Shown: positions 15,708 through 23,676 of the stretch, one piece after another
Layout of the letters: each line of letters starts with the position of its first letter
Numbering within the stretch: position 1 is the stretch's first letter
Assembly (NCBI GenBank): GCA_964638635.1
Contig: CAZXAQ010000008.1
Span: forward strand, 1 to 64,000
Length of the DNA: 64,000 nt
Direction of reading: 5' to 3'
Origin: SZUA-430 sp964638635
GTDB taxonomy: Bacteria > Pseudomonadota > Alphaproteobacteria > Micropepsales > Micropepsaceae
Translations under genes and position numbers: made by a program
The notes under the pieces: generated by a model
Database searches by the model: none
What the model was told of the DNA's origin: nothing
What the model saw: only the letters and a program-made list of their open reading frames with translations

Positions 15708-16648
15708 TCCGCGCGTTTGTACTTGCGTTGAGTTTGGCTCTCACGGGCTGCGTCGCCGAGCGGTTGGCGCCGGGGCCTGGGCCTGCGATGCCGGCGTTTG
15801 TCGACGACGGGCATTGGCGCGCGCATGACGGCTACGTGCTCGGCATGAGTCAATGGCAAGCGGCGAACGCGCGCGCGGTGATCGTCGCGCTGCATGGCAT
15901 GAACGACTACGGGCAGTTTATCGACGCTGCGGCAAAGCACTGGCGGGCGCTTGGCATCACGACGTATGCCTACGACCAACGTGGCTTCGGGCGCACGGAG
16001 GGCAACGGTCGCTGGCCGGGGCACGAGGTGATGGCGGCGGACGTGCGGACGTTCGTGGACCTCGTGCGCGCGCGGCATACGGGCGTGCCGGTCTATGTGC
16101 TCGGCGAGAGTATGGGTGGCGCGGTGGCGATGGTCGCTGCGGCGGGGCGTGCGGAGCCGATCGCCGATGGGTTGATCCTCGTGTCGCCGGCGCTGTGGGG
16201 GTGGTCGAATCTCGACGTGATCAAGCGGTCGGCGTTGTGGGTGATGATGCAGATCGCGCCTGGCAGCCGGCTCACGGGCCGGGGGCTCAGCGTCAGGCCG
16301 TCCGACAACGAGCAGATGCTGATCGCGCTCGGCCGCGATCCCTATGTGATCAAAGCAACGCGCGTCGACGCCGTGTACGGGCTCACCGATTTGATGGAGG
16401 CAGCGTGGCAATCGGCGCCGGCTGTTCGCGTGCCGACGCTGGTGCTTTACGCCGACGGCGACCAAGTGGTGCCGTCGAAGCCGATCGAAGACGCGGCGGT
16501 GGCGATGCCGGGAACGAAGCAGGTCGTCTGCTACGACGACGGTTTCCACATGCTCTTGCGCGACACGAAGGGCGAGCGGACATGGGCTGCGATCGAGGCG
16601 TTCGTCGGCGGTGCGGGCGGCTCGCTAACGTGCGCGAAGGATCGCTAG
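15704..16648 (+). CDS. Lipoprotein alpha/beta-hydrolase (lysophospholipase-like)
   Basis: A 314-residue protein with a lipoprotein signal: a hydrophobic segment then LTGC, with the lipidated Cys16. The serine hydrolase fold follows: HGMNDYG near 64-70 (oxyanion region), AYDQRGFGRTEG near 89-100, nucleophile Ser136 in GESMG, Asp in YADGDQVV and His in GFHML. The pattern matches monoacylglycerol lipase/lysophospholipase-type hydrolases acting on lipids at the cell envelope. The ATG overlaps the UDG stop. The 3' end overlaps the convergent nitronate monooxygenase by 24 bp. The substrate is inferred from the family only. Confidence 0.85.
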   Translation: MIRAFVLALSLALTGCVAERLAPGPGPAMPAFVDDGHWRAHDGYVLGMSQWQAANARAVIVALHGMNDYGQFIDAAAKHWRALGITTYAYDQRGFGRTEGNGRWPGHEVMAADVRTFVDLVRARHTGVPVYVLGESMGGAVAMVAAAGRAEPIADGLILVSPALWGWSNLDVIKRSALWVMMQIAPGSRLTGRGLSVRPSDNEQMLIALGRDPYVIKATRVDAVYGLTDLMEAAWQSAPAVRVPTLVLYADGDQVVPSKPIEDAAVAMPGTKQVVCYDDGFHMLLRDTKGERTWAAIEAFVGGAGGSLTCAKDR

Positions 16649-17689
16649 GGTTTCGCGCGCGAGTGTGGCGGTCATTTCGGCGGCGGGGACTTCGCGGGCG
16701 AACTGCGGCGCTTGTCCCGACCATAACGGCGTGAAGTCGGTGGAGCCGGCGGCTTCCGCTTTCATGCGCAGCGGCAGCATTGCGTTCGTGGCGTTGGGGA
16801 ACGCCGGCGCGTCGGCGCTCATGGGTCCGAGTTCGCGGATCGCGCGGTTGACGATGCCGCGCGCCGGGCGGCCGGTGAAGACGTTCGTGAGCGCGGTTTC
16901 GTGACCTTCGGCCTTCTTCAGCACGGCGCGATAGAGCGGCGAGATCGTCGCTTCCGGACAGAGGAGATAGGCGGTGCCGATCTGCACCGCGGATGCGCCG
17001 AGTGCGAGTGCCGCGGCGATCCCGCGCGCATCGCCGATGCCGCCGGCGGCTATCACCGGCACGCGCACCGCGTCAACGACGTGCGGCAATAGCGCAAACG
17101 TGCCGACCTGCGCGGCGATGGTGGTTTCGAGGAACATGCCGCGATGGCCGCCCGCCTCCGCGCCTTGCGCGATGATCGCGTCGACACCGCGCGCCTCCAG
17201 CCAGCGCGCTTCGACGGCGGTGGTGGCCGAAGAGATGACGCGCGCGCCGGTGCGCTTCACGCGTTCAAGCAACTCTGCATTCGGCAAACCGAAGTGAAAG
17301 CTCACGACGGGTGGGCGGAATTCTTCCACGAGGGCGCAGGCGATGTCGTCAAACGGTGCGCGGCCGCCTTTCACCGTCGGCTCTGCGACGCCGAGTTCGT
17401 CGCGATAGGGCGCGAGCTGGGCAATCCACTTTGCTTCGCGCGCCGCGTCGGGTGCGGGCGGCGTGTGGCAGAAGAAGTTCAGATTGAAAGGCTTGTCCGT
17501 CTGTTGGCGGATCGTCTGAAGTTCGCGGCGGATCTGATCGGGCGACAGCAGCGCACAGGGGAGCGAGCCTAGGCCGCCGGTGTTGCTGACGGCGATCGCC
17601 ATCGCTGCACCTTGCGCGCCGGCCATCGGTGCTTGGATGATCGGGTCTTCGATGCCGAACAGGTCGAGAATGCGCCGGTCGCGCCACAT
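16625..17689 (-). CDS. Nitronate monooxygenase (2-nitropropane dioxygenase-like)
   Basis: A 354-residue FMN-dependent TIM-barrel enzyme. Family marks are IIQAPMAGAQGAAMAIAVSNTGGLG at the N-terminus, the active-site run AQGAEAGGHRG near 175-185, VIAAGGIGDARGIAAALALGASAVQIGTA further on (both shown here as separate recognised stretches of one flavin-binding region). Such enzymes oxidise alkyl nitronates, including propionate 3-nitronate, to carbonyl compounds plus nitrite. ATG 17689 is used; a GTG at 17698, directly after the kinase stop, is equally possible. It is the last gene of an apparent three-gene run with the response regulator and sensor kinase, so it may be under their control. Confidence 0.85.
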   Translation of the reverse strand: MWRDRRILDLFGIEDPIIQAPMAGAQGAAMAIAVSNTGGLGSLPCALLSPDQIRRELQTIRQQTDKPFNLNFFCHTPPAPDAAREAKWIAQLAPYRDELGVAEPTVKGGRAPFDDIACALVEEFRPPVVSFHFGLPNAELLERVKRTGARVISSATTAVEARWLEARGVDAIIAQGAEAGGHRGMFLETTIAAQVGTFALLPHVVDAVRVPVIAAGGIGDARGIAAALALGASAVQIGTAYLLCPEATISPLYRAVLKKAEGHETALTNVFTGRPARGIVNRAIRELGPMSADAPAFPNATNAMLPLRMKAEAAGSTDFTPLWSGQAPQFAREVPAAEMTATLARETLAILRAR

Positions 17690-17698
17690 ACCGCTCAC

Positions 17699-19561
17699 TC
17701 ACTGAGGCAGGAGGAGCTTTACGCAAGTTCCCGTAGCGCCGCTAGCGACATCGAGTTGCGCCCCGATCGAAGCGGCGCGCTTCTTCATATTTGCAAGGCC
17801 GCGGCCGGTTTGTTGTGCGCTCGCGTTGAAGCCAGCACCGTCGTCGTTCAGCGCCAGTGAAATGGCGTTGCCCGGCTTCTCGCGGTGCAGCGAGAAGACG
17901 ACGCGTTTCGGTTTGCCGTGGCGGATCGCGTTGCTGAGAGCCTCTTGGAGGATGCGGTAGATCTGCAGAACGGTTGCGGGGCCGAGCGCCTTCGTGTTGC
18001 CGACGTTTTCGACGTTCCAGACGATTTCGATGCCTGCTGCGGCACATTTGGGTTCGATGCGGGTGCGGAACGTGCCGAGCGCCGTCTCCAGAGAGCCGTC
18101 GACGCCGTCGAGCGAGTCGACGACGAGGTAGAGATCGTCGATCGCGGCTTGCAGGCCTACAGTCATTGTTTCGGGTTTCGCGCCGCCGCTGCGCGCCTGG
18201 ACCATGAGACCGAGGAGCTGCGAGCCGATGCCGTCGTGCACGTCGCGCATAATGCGGCTACGCTCGGCGGCGAGTGTGCGTTCGCGCTCTTGCTCTCTGA
18301 GCAGCGCGTGGTTCGCCTCGAGTTCGCGCTCTTTCTCGGCTACGCGATGGCGGAGCGTCTCGTTGTTCAGTGCCGCCAATTGATATACGGCCGTGCCGTG
18401 GCGCGCGAGCCCCATCGCAATGAAGACGATGATCGAGAGCGTGCCAAGTTGCGCGAACGCCTCGCCCTGGACCGAGGCGGGCGGCGCGAACGGAAGATCG
18501 TTTTGTGTTACGACCGATGCGCAAGCCATGGCCAAGCCAACGCAGGCGACGAAGATTTCGGGTGCAGCGGTGGGCGGCGCCGCGAAGTAGTGGCGGATCA
18601 GCCGCTGTGCCATGAAGGCGAGCGCCGCGATGCCGGTGATGGCCTCGGCGTGTGAACTCACGACGTTCGCTTGGGCGCAATCGATGGTCGAGAAGAGGCC
18701 AATGATCGCGAGCGTGCATATCACGCCTGCTGCAACGAACCATCGGCGATAAAGAGACGGACCGGCGGTCCATTCGTTGATGAACGCCGCGCAGGAAATC
18801 CAAATCAGAGGTGCGACGGTGTTCAAGTACATGTCGCGCGGCGCTTGCGGCCAGGGTTCGTTTACCCAGAGTGCGTGCAGCAAGCGGGCCAGCAGAAAAC
18901 CGAGCGTCAGAGCGATCGTCAACGTGAGCGCGGGACGTACGAGCGGCGAGAGAGCGAGCGCGAACAGCAACACGATGCCGGCTGCGAGCGCCGCCACTTC
19001 GGCGTTGTCGTGCACGATGACCTGCGCGTGGCGGTACGCTGGTTCGAGGCGTGTTGCCGGGCCGAAATAGACTTCGCGCAGCGTGGTTTGGGTGGCGTTG
19101 CGCGCGCTCACAATGTCGACGGTGTTGGCCCCGGTAGCGAGAAAGGCAGGCAAGAGGCGTAGGAACCGTGGATGGAAGCCGTGCAACGTCGACCGGTCGG
19201 CCAAGGTGCCTGGCGCGGCTGCCGCAAGGCGACCATTCACATAGACGGCATAGTTGTCGCGAACGCGGCGAATGAAAAGCGCCAGGTCGGCCGATTGCGG
19301 GTCGAGAACGTCGAATTTGAGTCTGGCGACCCCGAAGCGGCCTTTGTGCCGAAACAACGTACCGCTCGACGTGATGAAGTGTGCGCCCGAGAGAGCTGCA
19401 ATGTCGGGATGCGAAAGTGCCGCGAGTTCGAGGGTTCTCACGCGCAGATCGGCGATTGCCGGCGAACGGACGTCGATCCACGCAACCAGAAGCCAACTGA
19501 CGATAGCGGCGAGAGCGGTGGCGGCCAACTTCTCAAAGCCCAGGGGCAGCAAATGCCTCAT
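17699..19561 (-). CDS. Membrane sensor histidine kinase (NarX/DesK type)
   Basis: A 620-residue kinase. One N-terminal membrane helix (10-28), an extracytoplasmic jelly-roll-like sensor (about 35-175), then seven to eight hydrophobic segments (190-388) give the layout of 7TM-type sensors. A coiled coil (395-435) leads to the HisKA_3 phosphorylation site with His442 in RDVHDGIGSQ. The HATPase domain carries LQEALSNAIRHG (N box), DDGAGF and GRGLANM. It should phosphorylate the NarL-type regulator encoded 1 bp upstream in the same operon. The external ligand is unknown. The start at 19561 follows the regulator stop immediately. Confidence 0.9.
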   Translation of the reverse strand: MRHLLPLGFEKLAATALAAIVSWLLVAWIDVRSPAIADLRVRTLELAALSHPDIAALSGAHFITSSGTLFRHKGRFGVARLKFDVLDPQSADLALFIRRVRDNYAVYVNGRLAAAAPGTLADRSTLHGFHPRFLRLLPAFLATGANTVDIVSARNATQTTLREVYFGPATRLEPAYRHAQVIVHDNAEVAALAAGIVLLFALALSPLVRPALTLTIALTLGFLLARLLHALWVNEPWPQAPRDMYLNTVAPLIWISCAAFINEWTAGPSLYRRWFVAAGVICTLAIIGLFSTIDCAQANVVSSHAEAITGIAALAFMAQRLIRHYFAAPPTAAPEIFVACVGLAMACASVVTQNDLPFAPPASVQGEAFAQLGTLSIIVFIAMGLARHGTAVYQLAALNNETLRHRVAEKERELEANHALLREQERERTLAAERSRIMRDVHDGIGSQLLGLMVQARSGGAKPETMTVGLQAAIDDLYLVVDSLDGVDGSLETALGTFRTRIEPKCAAAGIEIVWNVENVGNTKALGPATVLQIYRILQEALSNAIRHGKPKRVVFSLHREKPGNAISLALNDDGAGFNASAQQTGRGLANMKKRAASIGAQLDVASGATGTCVKLLLPQ

Positions 19562-19562
19562 C

Positions 19563-20234
19563 TCAGTTCTGCAGATTGATCAGGCCGCTCTGCATCGCTT
19601 CAAAGACGGCTTCGCTTCGCGAGTTCACGGAGAGTTTGCGATAGATCGCCTTTACATGATCGGCGACGGTGTGATGCGAGATGCGCTGGCGGATTGCCAC
19701 TTCCTTGTAGGAGAAGCCGCGGGCGAGGTCGGTCAGAACCTCCGTCTCCTTCTCGGTGAGCGGGTTGGGTGCGGGCATCGCGCCTGCGCCACCGCCACGC
19801 ACGCGCGCCAAGATGTGGCCCGCGACCGCTGGGCTGATCGGTGCGCGGCCGGCGATCACGTCGCGAATAGCGCGCTCGGTGTCGGCGATGTCGCCGCCTT
19901 TCAGCAGGTATCCGTCGGCGCCGGCCTCGATCGCTTGCACGACATTGCGCACGTCGCCGAAGACGCTGATGACGATGATCTTGAGATCACCATATCCGCC
20001 GGCGCGTGCGCGGCGAATGATGTCGAGGCCGCTGCCATCGGCGAGTTGGAGGTCGAGCAACAGCACCTCGCAGCCTTGCGTGACGAGTTCCCAGCCCCCC
20101 GCGACCGTCGTTGCGCTGCCCGCGGCCGTGAACCCTTCGACGCTGGTCACGATTTCGATGAGATGATTGCGTAAGGCTGGATCGTCTTCGACGATCGCGA
20201 TGCGGGTGTTGGGGTGAACCATGCAGGCATTCAT
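19563..20234 (-). CDS. NarL/LuxR-type response regulator
   Basis: A 223-residue two-domain regulator. The receiver (about 10-125) has the acidic pair EDD at 17-18 region, phosphoacceptor Asp61 in LLLDLQLADG, and the conserved Lys in LLKGGD. The C-terminal LuxR-type helix-turn-helix (about 160-220) reads LTEKETEVLTDLARG, KEVAIRQRISHHTVADHVKAIYRKL. The ATG at 20234 is chosen over the long upstream frame, which has no domain and runs through promoter sequence; an ATG at 20222 is an alternative. It is cotranscribed with the sensor kinase. A 15-bp near-palindrome 87-101 bp upstream recurs upstream of the RTX-like gene, so autoregulation and control of that gene are proposed. Confidence 0.92.
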   Translation of the reverse strand: MNACMVHPNTRIAIVEDDPALRNHLIEIVTSVEGFTAAGSATTVAGGWELVTQGCEVLLLDLQLADGSGLDIIRRARAGGYGDLKIIVISVFGDVRNVVQAIEAGADGYLLKGGDIADTERAIRDVIAGRAPISPAVAGHILARVRGGGAGAMPAPNPLTEKETEVLTDLARGFSYKEVAIRQRISHHTVADHVKAIYRKLSVNSRSEAVFEAMQSGLINLQN

Positions 20235-20297
20235 GGGTGATGTAAGGCAGCGCAGCAAGCAGCGATGGCGCCACTTCCACGGCCAAGATTCCGGCTT

Positions 20298-20335
20298 GTG
20301 ACTGTGGTCACCCGGCGACCCCCATATACTTGGGA
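20298..20335 (-). promoter_or_regulatory. Candidate operators upstream of the response regulator
   Basis: GTGAC-TGTG-GTCAC (20298-20311) is an inverted repeat with a 4-bp spacer. CCCATATACTTGGGA (20321-20335) is a near-palindrome that recurs with two differences at 21823-21837 on the other strand. Both lie 64-101 bp upstream of the regulator ATG, between it and the terminator of the next operon. Confidence 0.45.
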
Positions 20336-20342
20336 TGACCCG

Positions 20343-20386
20343 AAAAAAACGGCGCGTGCCGGGGCGGGGAGCCCTGACACGCGCCG
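20343..20386 (-). terminator. Rho-independent terminator of the RTX-like gene
   Basis: Read on the minus strand: CGGCGCGTG (20386-20378), a 19-nt loop, CACGCGCCG (20358-20350), then seven T residues (20349-20343). It lies 37 bp past the stop of the calcium-binding gene and separates it from the response regulator promoter. Confidence 0.85.
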
Positions 20387-20422
20387 CAGGTGGCCGAAAG
20401 GGGCACTCTCGGCTCGTGGCCC

Positions 20423-21751
20423 TCAGATGATGATGTCGGCTTGGTTGACGAGGCCGAAGCCGACGCCGGGCAGGTGAAGGTTGAAGTGGTCGCCGGTGGT
20501 GGTGTTCCAAAAATCGAAAAGGACGCTGCCGTCGGAGGCGGCGCCTTGTGCGCCATGCCATCCCGGTTGGTTCAGGAAGGTCAGATCGAGGAGGTCGAGG
20601 CCGTCTTCGAAGCCCACCTGCGTGTAAGTGCCTGACGCTTGCGGCGCGATCGTGAAGACGTCGGCTTGGCCGTTGCCGTCGGGAAAAGTCGGCGGCGGCG
20701 GGATCAGCGCCGTGCTGCCACCGATCATGTCGTTCAGCGTGAGGTGGTAGCCGTCGGCGATGCCGTTCAGCTTGATCGTCACGACCTCTTGGTTTTGGCC
20801 CGTGAGCGTCAGTGTCGCGACGGTCAGCGCGCTTTGACTGGCGCTTGCGGTCCAGTAATTGCCGTTGCCGAGGTTGAATGCCGAGAGGTCGAGCTTGTCG
20901 ACGCCGAGTTTGAAGTCGGTGATCGTGACGGTGCCTGCGCTCGTACCGATGACGAACGTGTCCGCGGCGTAATCGCCGAAGCCGTCAAACGAGTAGTTGC
21001 CGGAGAGCTGGTCGTTGCCGCCGTCGGCGATGAGGCGGTCGCTGCCGGCGCCGCCCCAGATCGTATCGTTGCCTTGGCCGCCTGCAACCGTGTCGTTGCC
21101 GGCGCCGCCGTCGAGGATGTTTGCACCGTTGTCGCCGGTCAGGGTGTCGTTACCGGTGCCGCCGACGAGATCCTCGACGCCGGTCATCGTGCCGTGGTTG
21201 TTGGCGTCGAACGAATACGTGCCGGTTGCGAGGCTTGCCGTCGCGCCGGGTTGGCCGCGGAAGTAGACGGCATCGCGGGCGCCAATGCCGCCGTCATAGA
21301 TGTCGACACCCATCGTCGCGTGGATGCCGTCGTTGCCGGCGCCGCCCATGATGTGGTTGTTGCCGGCGTTGCCTTTGATGCGGTCGTTGAAGCTTGAGCC
21401 CAGCACATTTTCGATACCGGTCAGCGTGTCGGTGCCTTGGCCGAACGCCGTGCCCGCCGTGAGATCGACATTGACGGAAGAGCCGCCGTCGAACTCAGCC
21501 CAGTCGATGCCCGTGCCACCGTCCAAGGCGTCATTGCCTGCGCCGCCGTTCAGGCGGTCGTTGTCGGCTCCGCCGAACAGTTGGTCGGCGCCGTTGCCGC
21601 CTTTGAGCGTGTCGTCGCCGTTGCCGCCGTAGACGACGTCGTTGCCGTCGCCGGCATCGACAAAATCGTTGCCGCCCTTTGCGTCGATGATGTCGGCGAG
21701 TGCGGTGCCGATGATGTTGTTCGAACCACCGTTGCCATTGATGTTAGCCAT
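20423..21751 (-). CDS. RTX-like calcium-binding protein (hemolysin-type repeats)
   Basis: A 442-residue acidic, glycine- and asparagine-rich protein with no N-terminal signal peptide. Several nonapeptide blocks of the GGxGxDxLx type are visible: residues ~25-80 (GGNGDDTLKGGNGADQL), ~120-145 and ~190-250. These bind calcium as parallel beta-rolls. The C-terminal ~130 residues are non-repetitive and end in the hydrophobic acidic run FGLVNQADIII, like the uncleaved secretion signal of type I secretion substrates. No type I exporter is in the window. It has its own terminator and a motif 72-86 bp upstream that is shared with the response regulator promoter. Confidence 0.85.
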   Translation of the reverse strand: MANINGNGGSNNIIGTALADIIDAKGGNDFVDAGDGNDVVYGGNGDDTLKGGNGADQLFGGADNDRLNGGAGNDALDGGTGIDWAEFDGGSSVNVDLTAGTAFGQGTDTLTGIENVLGSSFNDRIKGNAGNNHIMGGAGNDGIHATMGVDIYDGGIGARDAVYFRGQPGATASLATGTYSFDANNHGTMTGVEDLVGGTGNDTLTGDNGANILDGGAGNDTVAGGQGNDTIWGGAGSDRLIADGGNDQLSGNYSFDGFGDYAADTFVIGTSAGTVTITDFKLGVDKLDLSAFNLGNGNYWTASASQSALTVATLTLTGQNQEVVTIKLNGIADGYHLTLNDMIGGSTALIPPPPTFPDGNGQADVFTIAPQASGTYTQVGFEDGLDLLDLTFLNQPGWHGAQGAASDGSVLFDFWNTTTGDHFNLHLPGVGFGLVNQADIII

Positions 21752-21822
21752 GACTTGAAACCCCCGTTTACGCGTGAATCAGCTCACGGCGTCACTGTCG
21801 GGGAGCGGCGACTTTGCTCAAA

Positions 21823-21837
21823 TCCCAGGGATATGGG
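21823..21837 (-). promoter_or_regulatory. Shared near-palindrome upstream of the RTX-like gene
   Basis: On the minus strand it reads CCCATATCCCTGGGA, matching CCCATATACTTGGGA (20321-20335) at 13 of 15 positions. It lies 72-86 bp upstream of the RTX-like start. Candidate binding site for the neighbouring NarL-type regulator, by inference. Confidence 0.4.
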
Positions 21838-21908
21838 AGAGGCGCGCTTAACGTGCGCGGGATCACATTGCGCGGCGACGCTTGCCGAATGTGGCGAGCG
21901 GATCCGCG

Positions 21909-22679
21909 TTAGACCGTGTCTTCTTGGTCTTTGTGCGCGGCGGCGAGGGTTTCCATCTGTTTCTCGCTGCTGTTGGCCCAGAGGATCAGGACCTGCACAA
22001 GCGCGGCGAAGCCGAGGGCGAAGTAGAGGTAGCCTTTCGGGATCGGGGTGCCGAGCGCTTCGGCGAGCAGGATGAAGCCGACGAGCAGCAAGAAGCTCAA
22101 GGCCACGATCTTGATCTCTTTGTGCTGCTCGATGAAGTGAGAGATCGGATTGATCGCCACCATCATCACGAAGACGGCGATGATGATGGCAACCGCCATC
22201 ACTTCGATGTGCTGGGCGATGCCGACGGCGGTGATGACGGAATCGATCGAGAAGACGATGTCGATGATCGCGATCTGGATGATGATCCATGCGAACGCGG
22301 CGCGCGGGCGTTTCGAGTTCGTTTCCTTGCGTTGTGCTTTGTGCGGCCGCACCGCTTCGTTCATCTCGACGATGGCTTTCCAGATGAGAAAGAGGCCGCC
22401 CAAGCCCAGCACGACGTCGCGCCAAGAGAGTTCGTGGCCGAACAGGCCGAAGCCGGTTTTGCCTTCAAGGTGCGAGAGATAGAAAAGCGTCGCGAGCAGC
22501 GCGAGCCGCGTTCCGAGCGCGACCGACAAGCCGATCTGGCGCGCCGCGGCGCGATCTTCCTTCGGAAGGCGGCCGGCGAGGATGGCGATGAAGACGATGT
22601 TGTCGACGCCCAGCACAATCTCGAGCGCCGTCAGGGTGATGAAGGCGAACCAGACTTGCGGGTCTAGAAGAAAATCCAT
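21909..22679 (-). CDS. TerC-family integral membrane protein
   Basis: A 256-residue protein with about seven membrane segments. The family signature LEIVLGVDNIVFIAIL lies at residues 19-34, and a second DxxFSxDS block, IIDIVFSIDSVITAVG, near 138-153. TerC proteins (Alx, YceF and MeeF relatives) are linked to tellurite resistance and to manganese export. No manganese riboswitch is seen in the 67 bp before the tRNA gene. Length is near the 240-260 usual for the short TerC group. The ATG at 22679 starts directly at the first helix. Monocistronic on the minus strand. Confidence 0.88.
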   Translation of the reverse strand: MDFLLDPQVWFAFITLTALEIVLGVDNIVFIAILAGRLPKEDRAAARQIGLSVALGTRLALLATLFYLSHLEGKTGFGLFGHELSWRDVVLGLGGLFLIWKAIVEMNEAVRPHKAQRKETNSKRPRAAFAWIIIQIAIIDIVFSIDSVITAVGIAQHIEVMAVAIIIAVFVMMVAINPISHFIEQHKEIKIVALSFLLLVGFILLAEALGTPIPKGYLYFALGFAALVQVLILWANSSEKQMETLAAAHKDQEDTV

Positions 22680-22746
22680 CGGGCGCGCGTCGACCTAGAG
22701 ATGGTGATGTGGGTGGCGCAGACACGCTTCGCCAGGGGTAGATGGA

Positions 22747-22821
22747 TGGTGGGCGCGGCAAGGATTGAACTTGCGACCTCTCCCGTGTGAAGGGAATGCT
22801 CTCCCGCTGAGCTACGCACCC
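22747..22821 (-). tRNA. tRNA-Val (anticodon CAC), CCA encoded
   Basis: Folds as a standard cloverleaf on the minus strand: acceptor GGGTGCG/CGCGCCC with one G-U pair, D arm GCTC/GAGC, anticodon stem TTCCC/GGGAG with loop TTCACAC giving anticodon CAC, T arm GCAAG/CTTGC with loop TTCAATC. A discriminator A and an encoded CCA follow. A promoter lies directly upstream, overlapping the end of gph. Confidence 0.95.
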
Positions 22822-22836
22822 GTTTCCAGTGCCAAG

Positions 22837-22866
22837 CCTATAGGGTCGCCCTGTCCGTCAAGTCAA
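22837..22866 (-). promoter_or_regulatory. tRNA-Val promoter
   Basis: On the minus strand, TTGACT (22866-22861), an 18-nt spacer, then TATAGG (22842-22837). Transcription would begin about 8 nt before the mature tRNA. The -35 lies just outside and the spacer overlaps the last bases of gph. Confidence 0.6.
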
Positions 22867-23541
22867 GCGTTTGAGGCCGGTAAGTGCTTGTTCCAGCGCG
22901 TCGAAATGGTCGATCACGGCGTCGGCCCCCAGCTCGCGCGGGGGAATCTCCGTATAGCCGAAGCTGACGACGATCACAGGGATGTTTGCGGCACGCGCCG
23001 TCTTCACGTCCGTCTCGCTGTCCCCGATCAGGACCGCATTCGCGGGGTTGCCGCCGAGGCCTGTGATCGTGTCCAGCAAGTGGCGCGGATCGGGCTTGCG
23101 GTAGGGGCGGCTGTCGGCGCCCAGGATCACGGGGAACAGCGTGCGAAGCCTAAGTTCGCTCATCAATTTCAGCGACAGGGCTTCGGGTTTGTTCGTGCAG
23201 ATGCCAAGCTTGTGCCCGCGTTCCGTCAGGCGCCGGGCGACTGTTTCGGCGCGTTCGAACGGGCGGCTGGTCACGGCGATGTTGGCGTCGTAGTGCGCGA
23301 TGAAGTGGCGGACGAGTTCGCTGACCGCGTCGGGGTCAGCAGCGTCGCCGGTTGCTTCCATCGCGCGTTCGATCAGATAGCGCGCGCCGCGGCCGACCAT
23401 GTGGCGCACGTCGTCGAGCGGCACCTCGGGGCGGCCTTCGCCGCGCATGACCGCGTTTAGCGCCGCGGTCAGGTCCGGGGCGGTGTCGACCAGCGTGCCG
23501 TCGAGGTCGAAGATGATGGTTTCCGGGAAGGGCGGCGCCAA
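22858..23541 (-). CDS. gph: Phosphoglycolate phosphatase (HAD superfamily)
   Basis: A 227-residue HAD phosphatase that dephosphorylates 2-phosphoglycolate. The four HAD motifs are seen: FDLDGTLVD (11-19) with nucleophile Asp12, ICTNKP (motif II), KPDP with the catalytic Lys (motif III), and GDSETDVKTA (motif IV). The helical cap domain between motifs I and II is of the expected size, with length typical of Gph. The start is a TTG at 23541: upstream in the same frame there are only ATT codons before a TAA at 23565. It is divergent from glmU, which also starts with TTG. Confidence 0.88.
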   Translation of the reverse strand: MAPPFPETIIFDLDGTLVDTAPDLTAALNAVMRGEGRPEVPLDDVRHMVGRGARYLIERAMEATGDAADPDAVSELVRHFIAHYDANIAVTSRPFERAETVARRLTERGHKLGICTNKPEALSLKLMSELRLRTLFPVILGADSRPYRKPDPRHLLDTITGLGGNPANAVLIGDSETDVKTARAANIPVIVVSFGYTEIPPRELGADAVIDHFDALEQALTGLKRLT

Positions 23542-23676
23542 CTTGTTAATGCTCTCAATGACTTAAGAGCGGCATCTGCCATGGGTCCGGCAAGAAAGCG
23601 AAACATTTTTTTATTTCGCCGCATTCGACCCCCATGTAAGCGTCTCTAACTCCTCGATTTTTCGTGACGGTTCGAT

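Noticed and set aside
20235..20561. N-terminal extension of the response regulator by about 109 codons
   Set aside because: Arg/Pro-rich shadow sequence running through the terminator and promoter; the receiver domain begins just after the ATG at 20234.
22680..22746. Possible manganese riboswitch before terC
   Set aside because: Only 67 bp separate it from the tRNA gene and no yybP-ykoY-like core is present.
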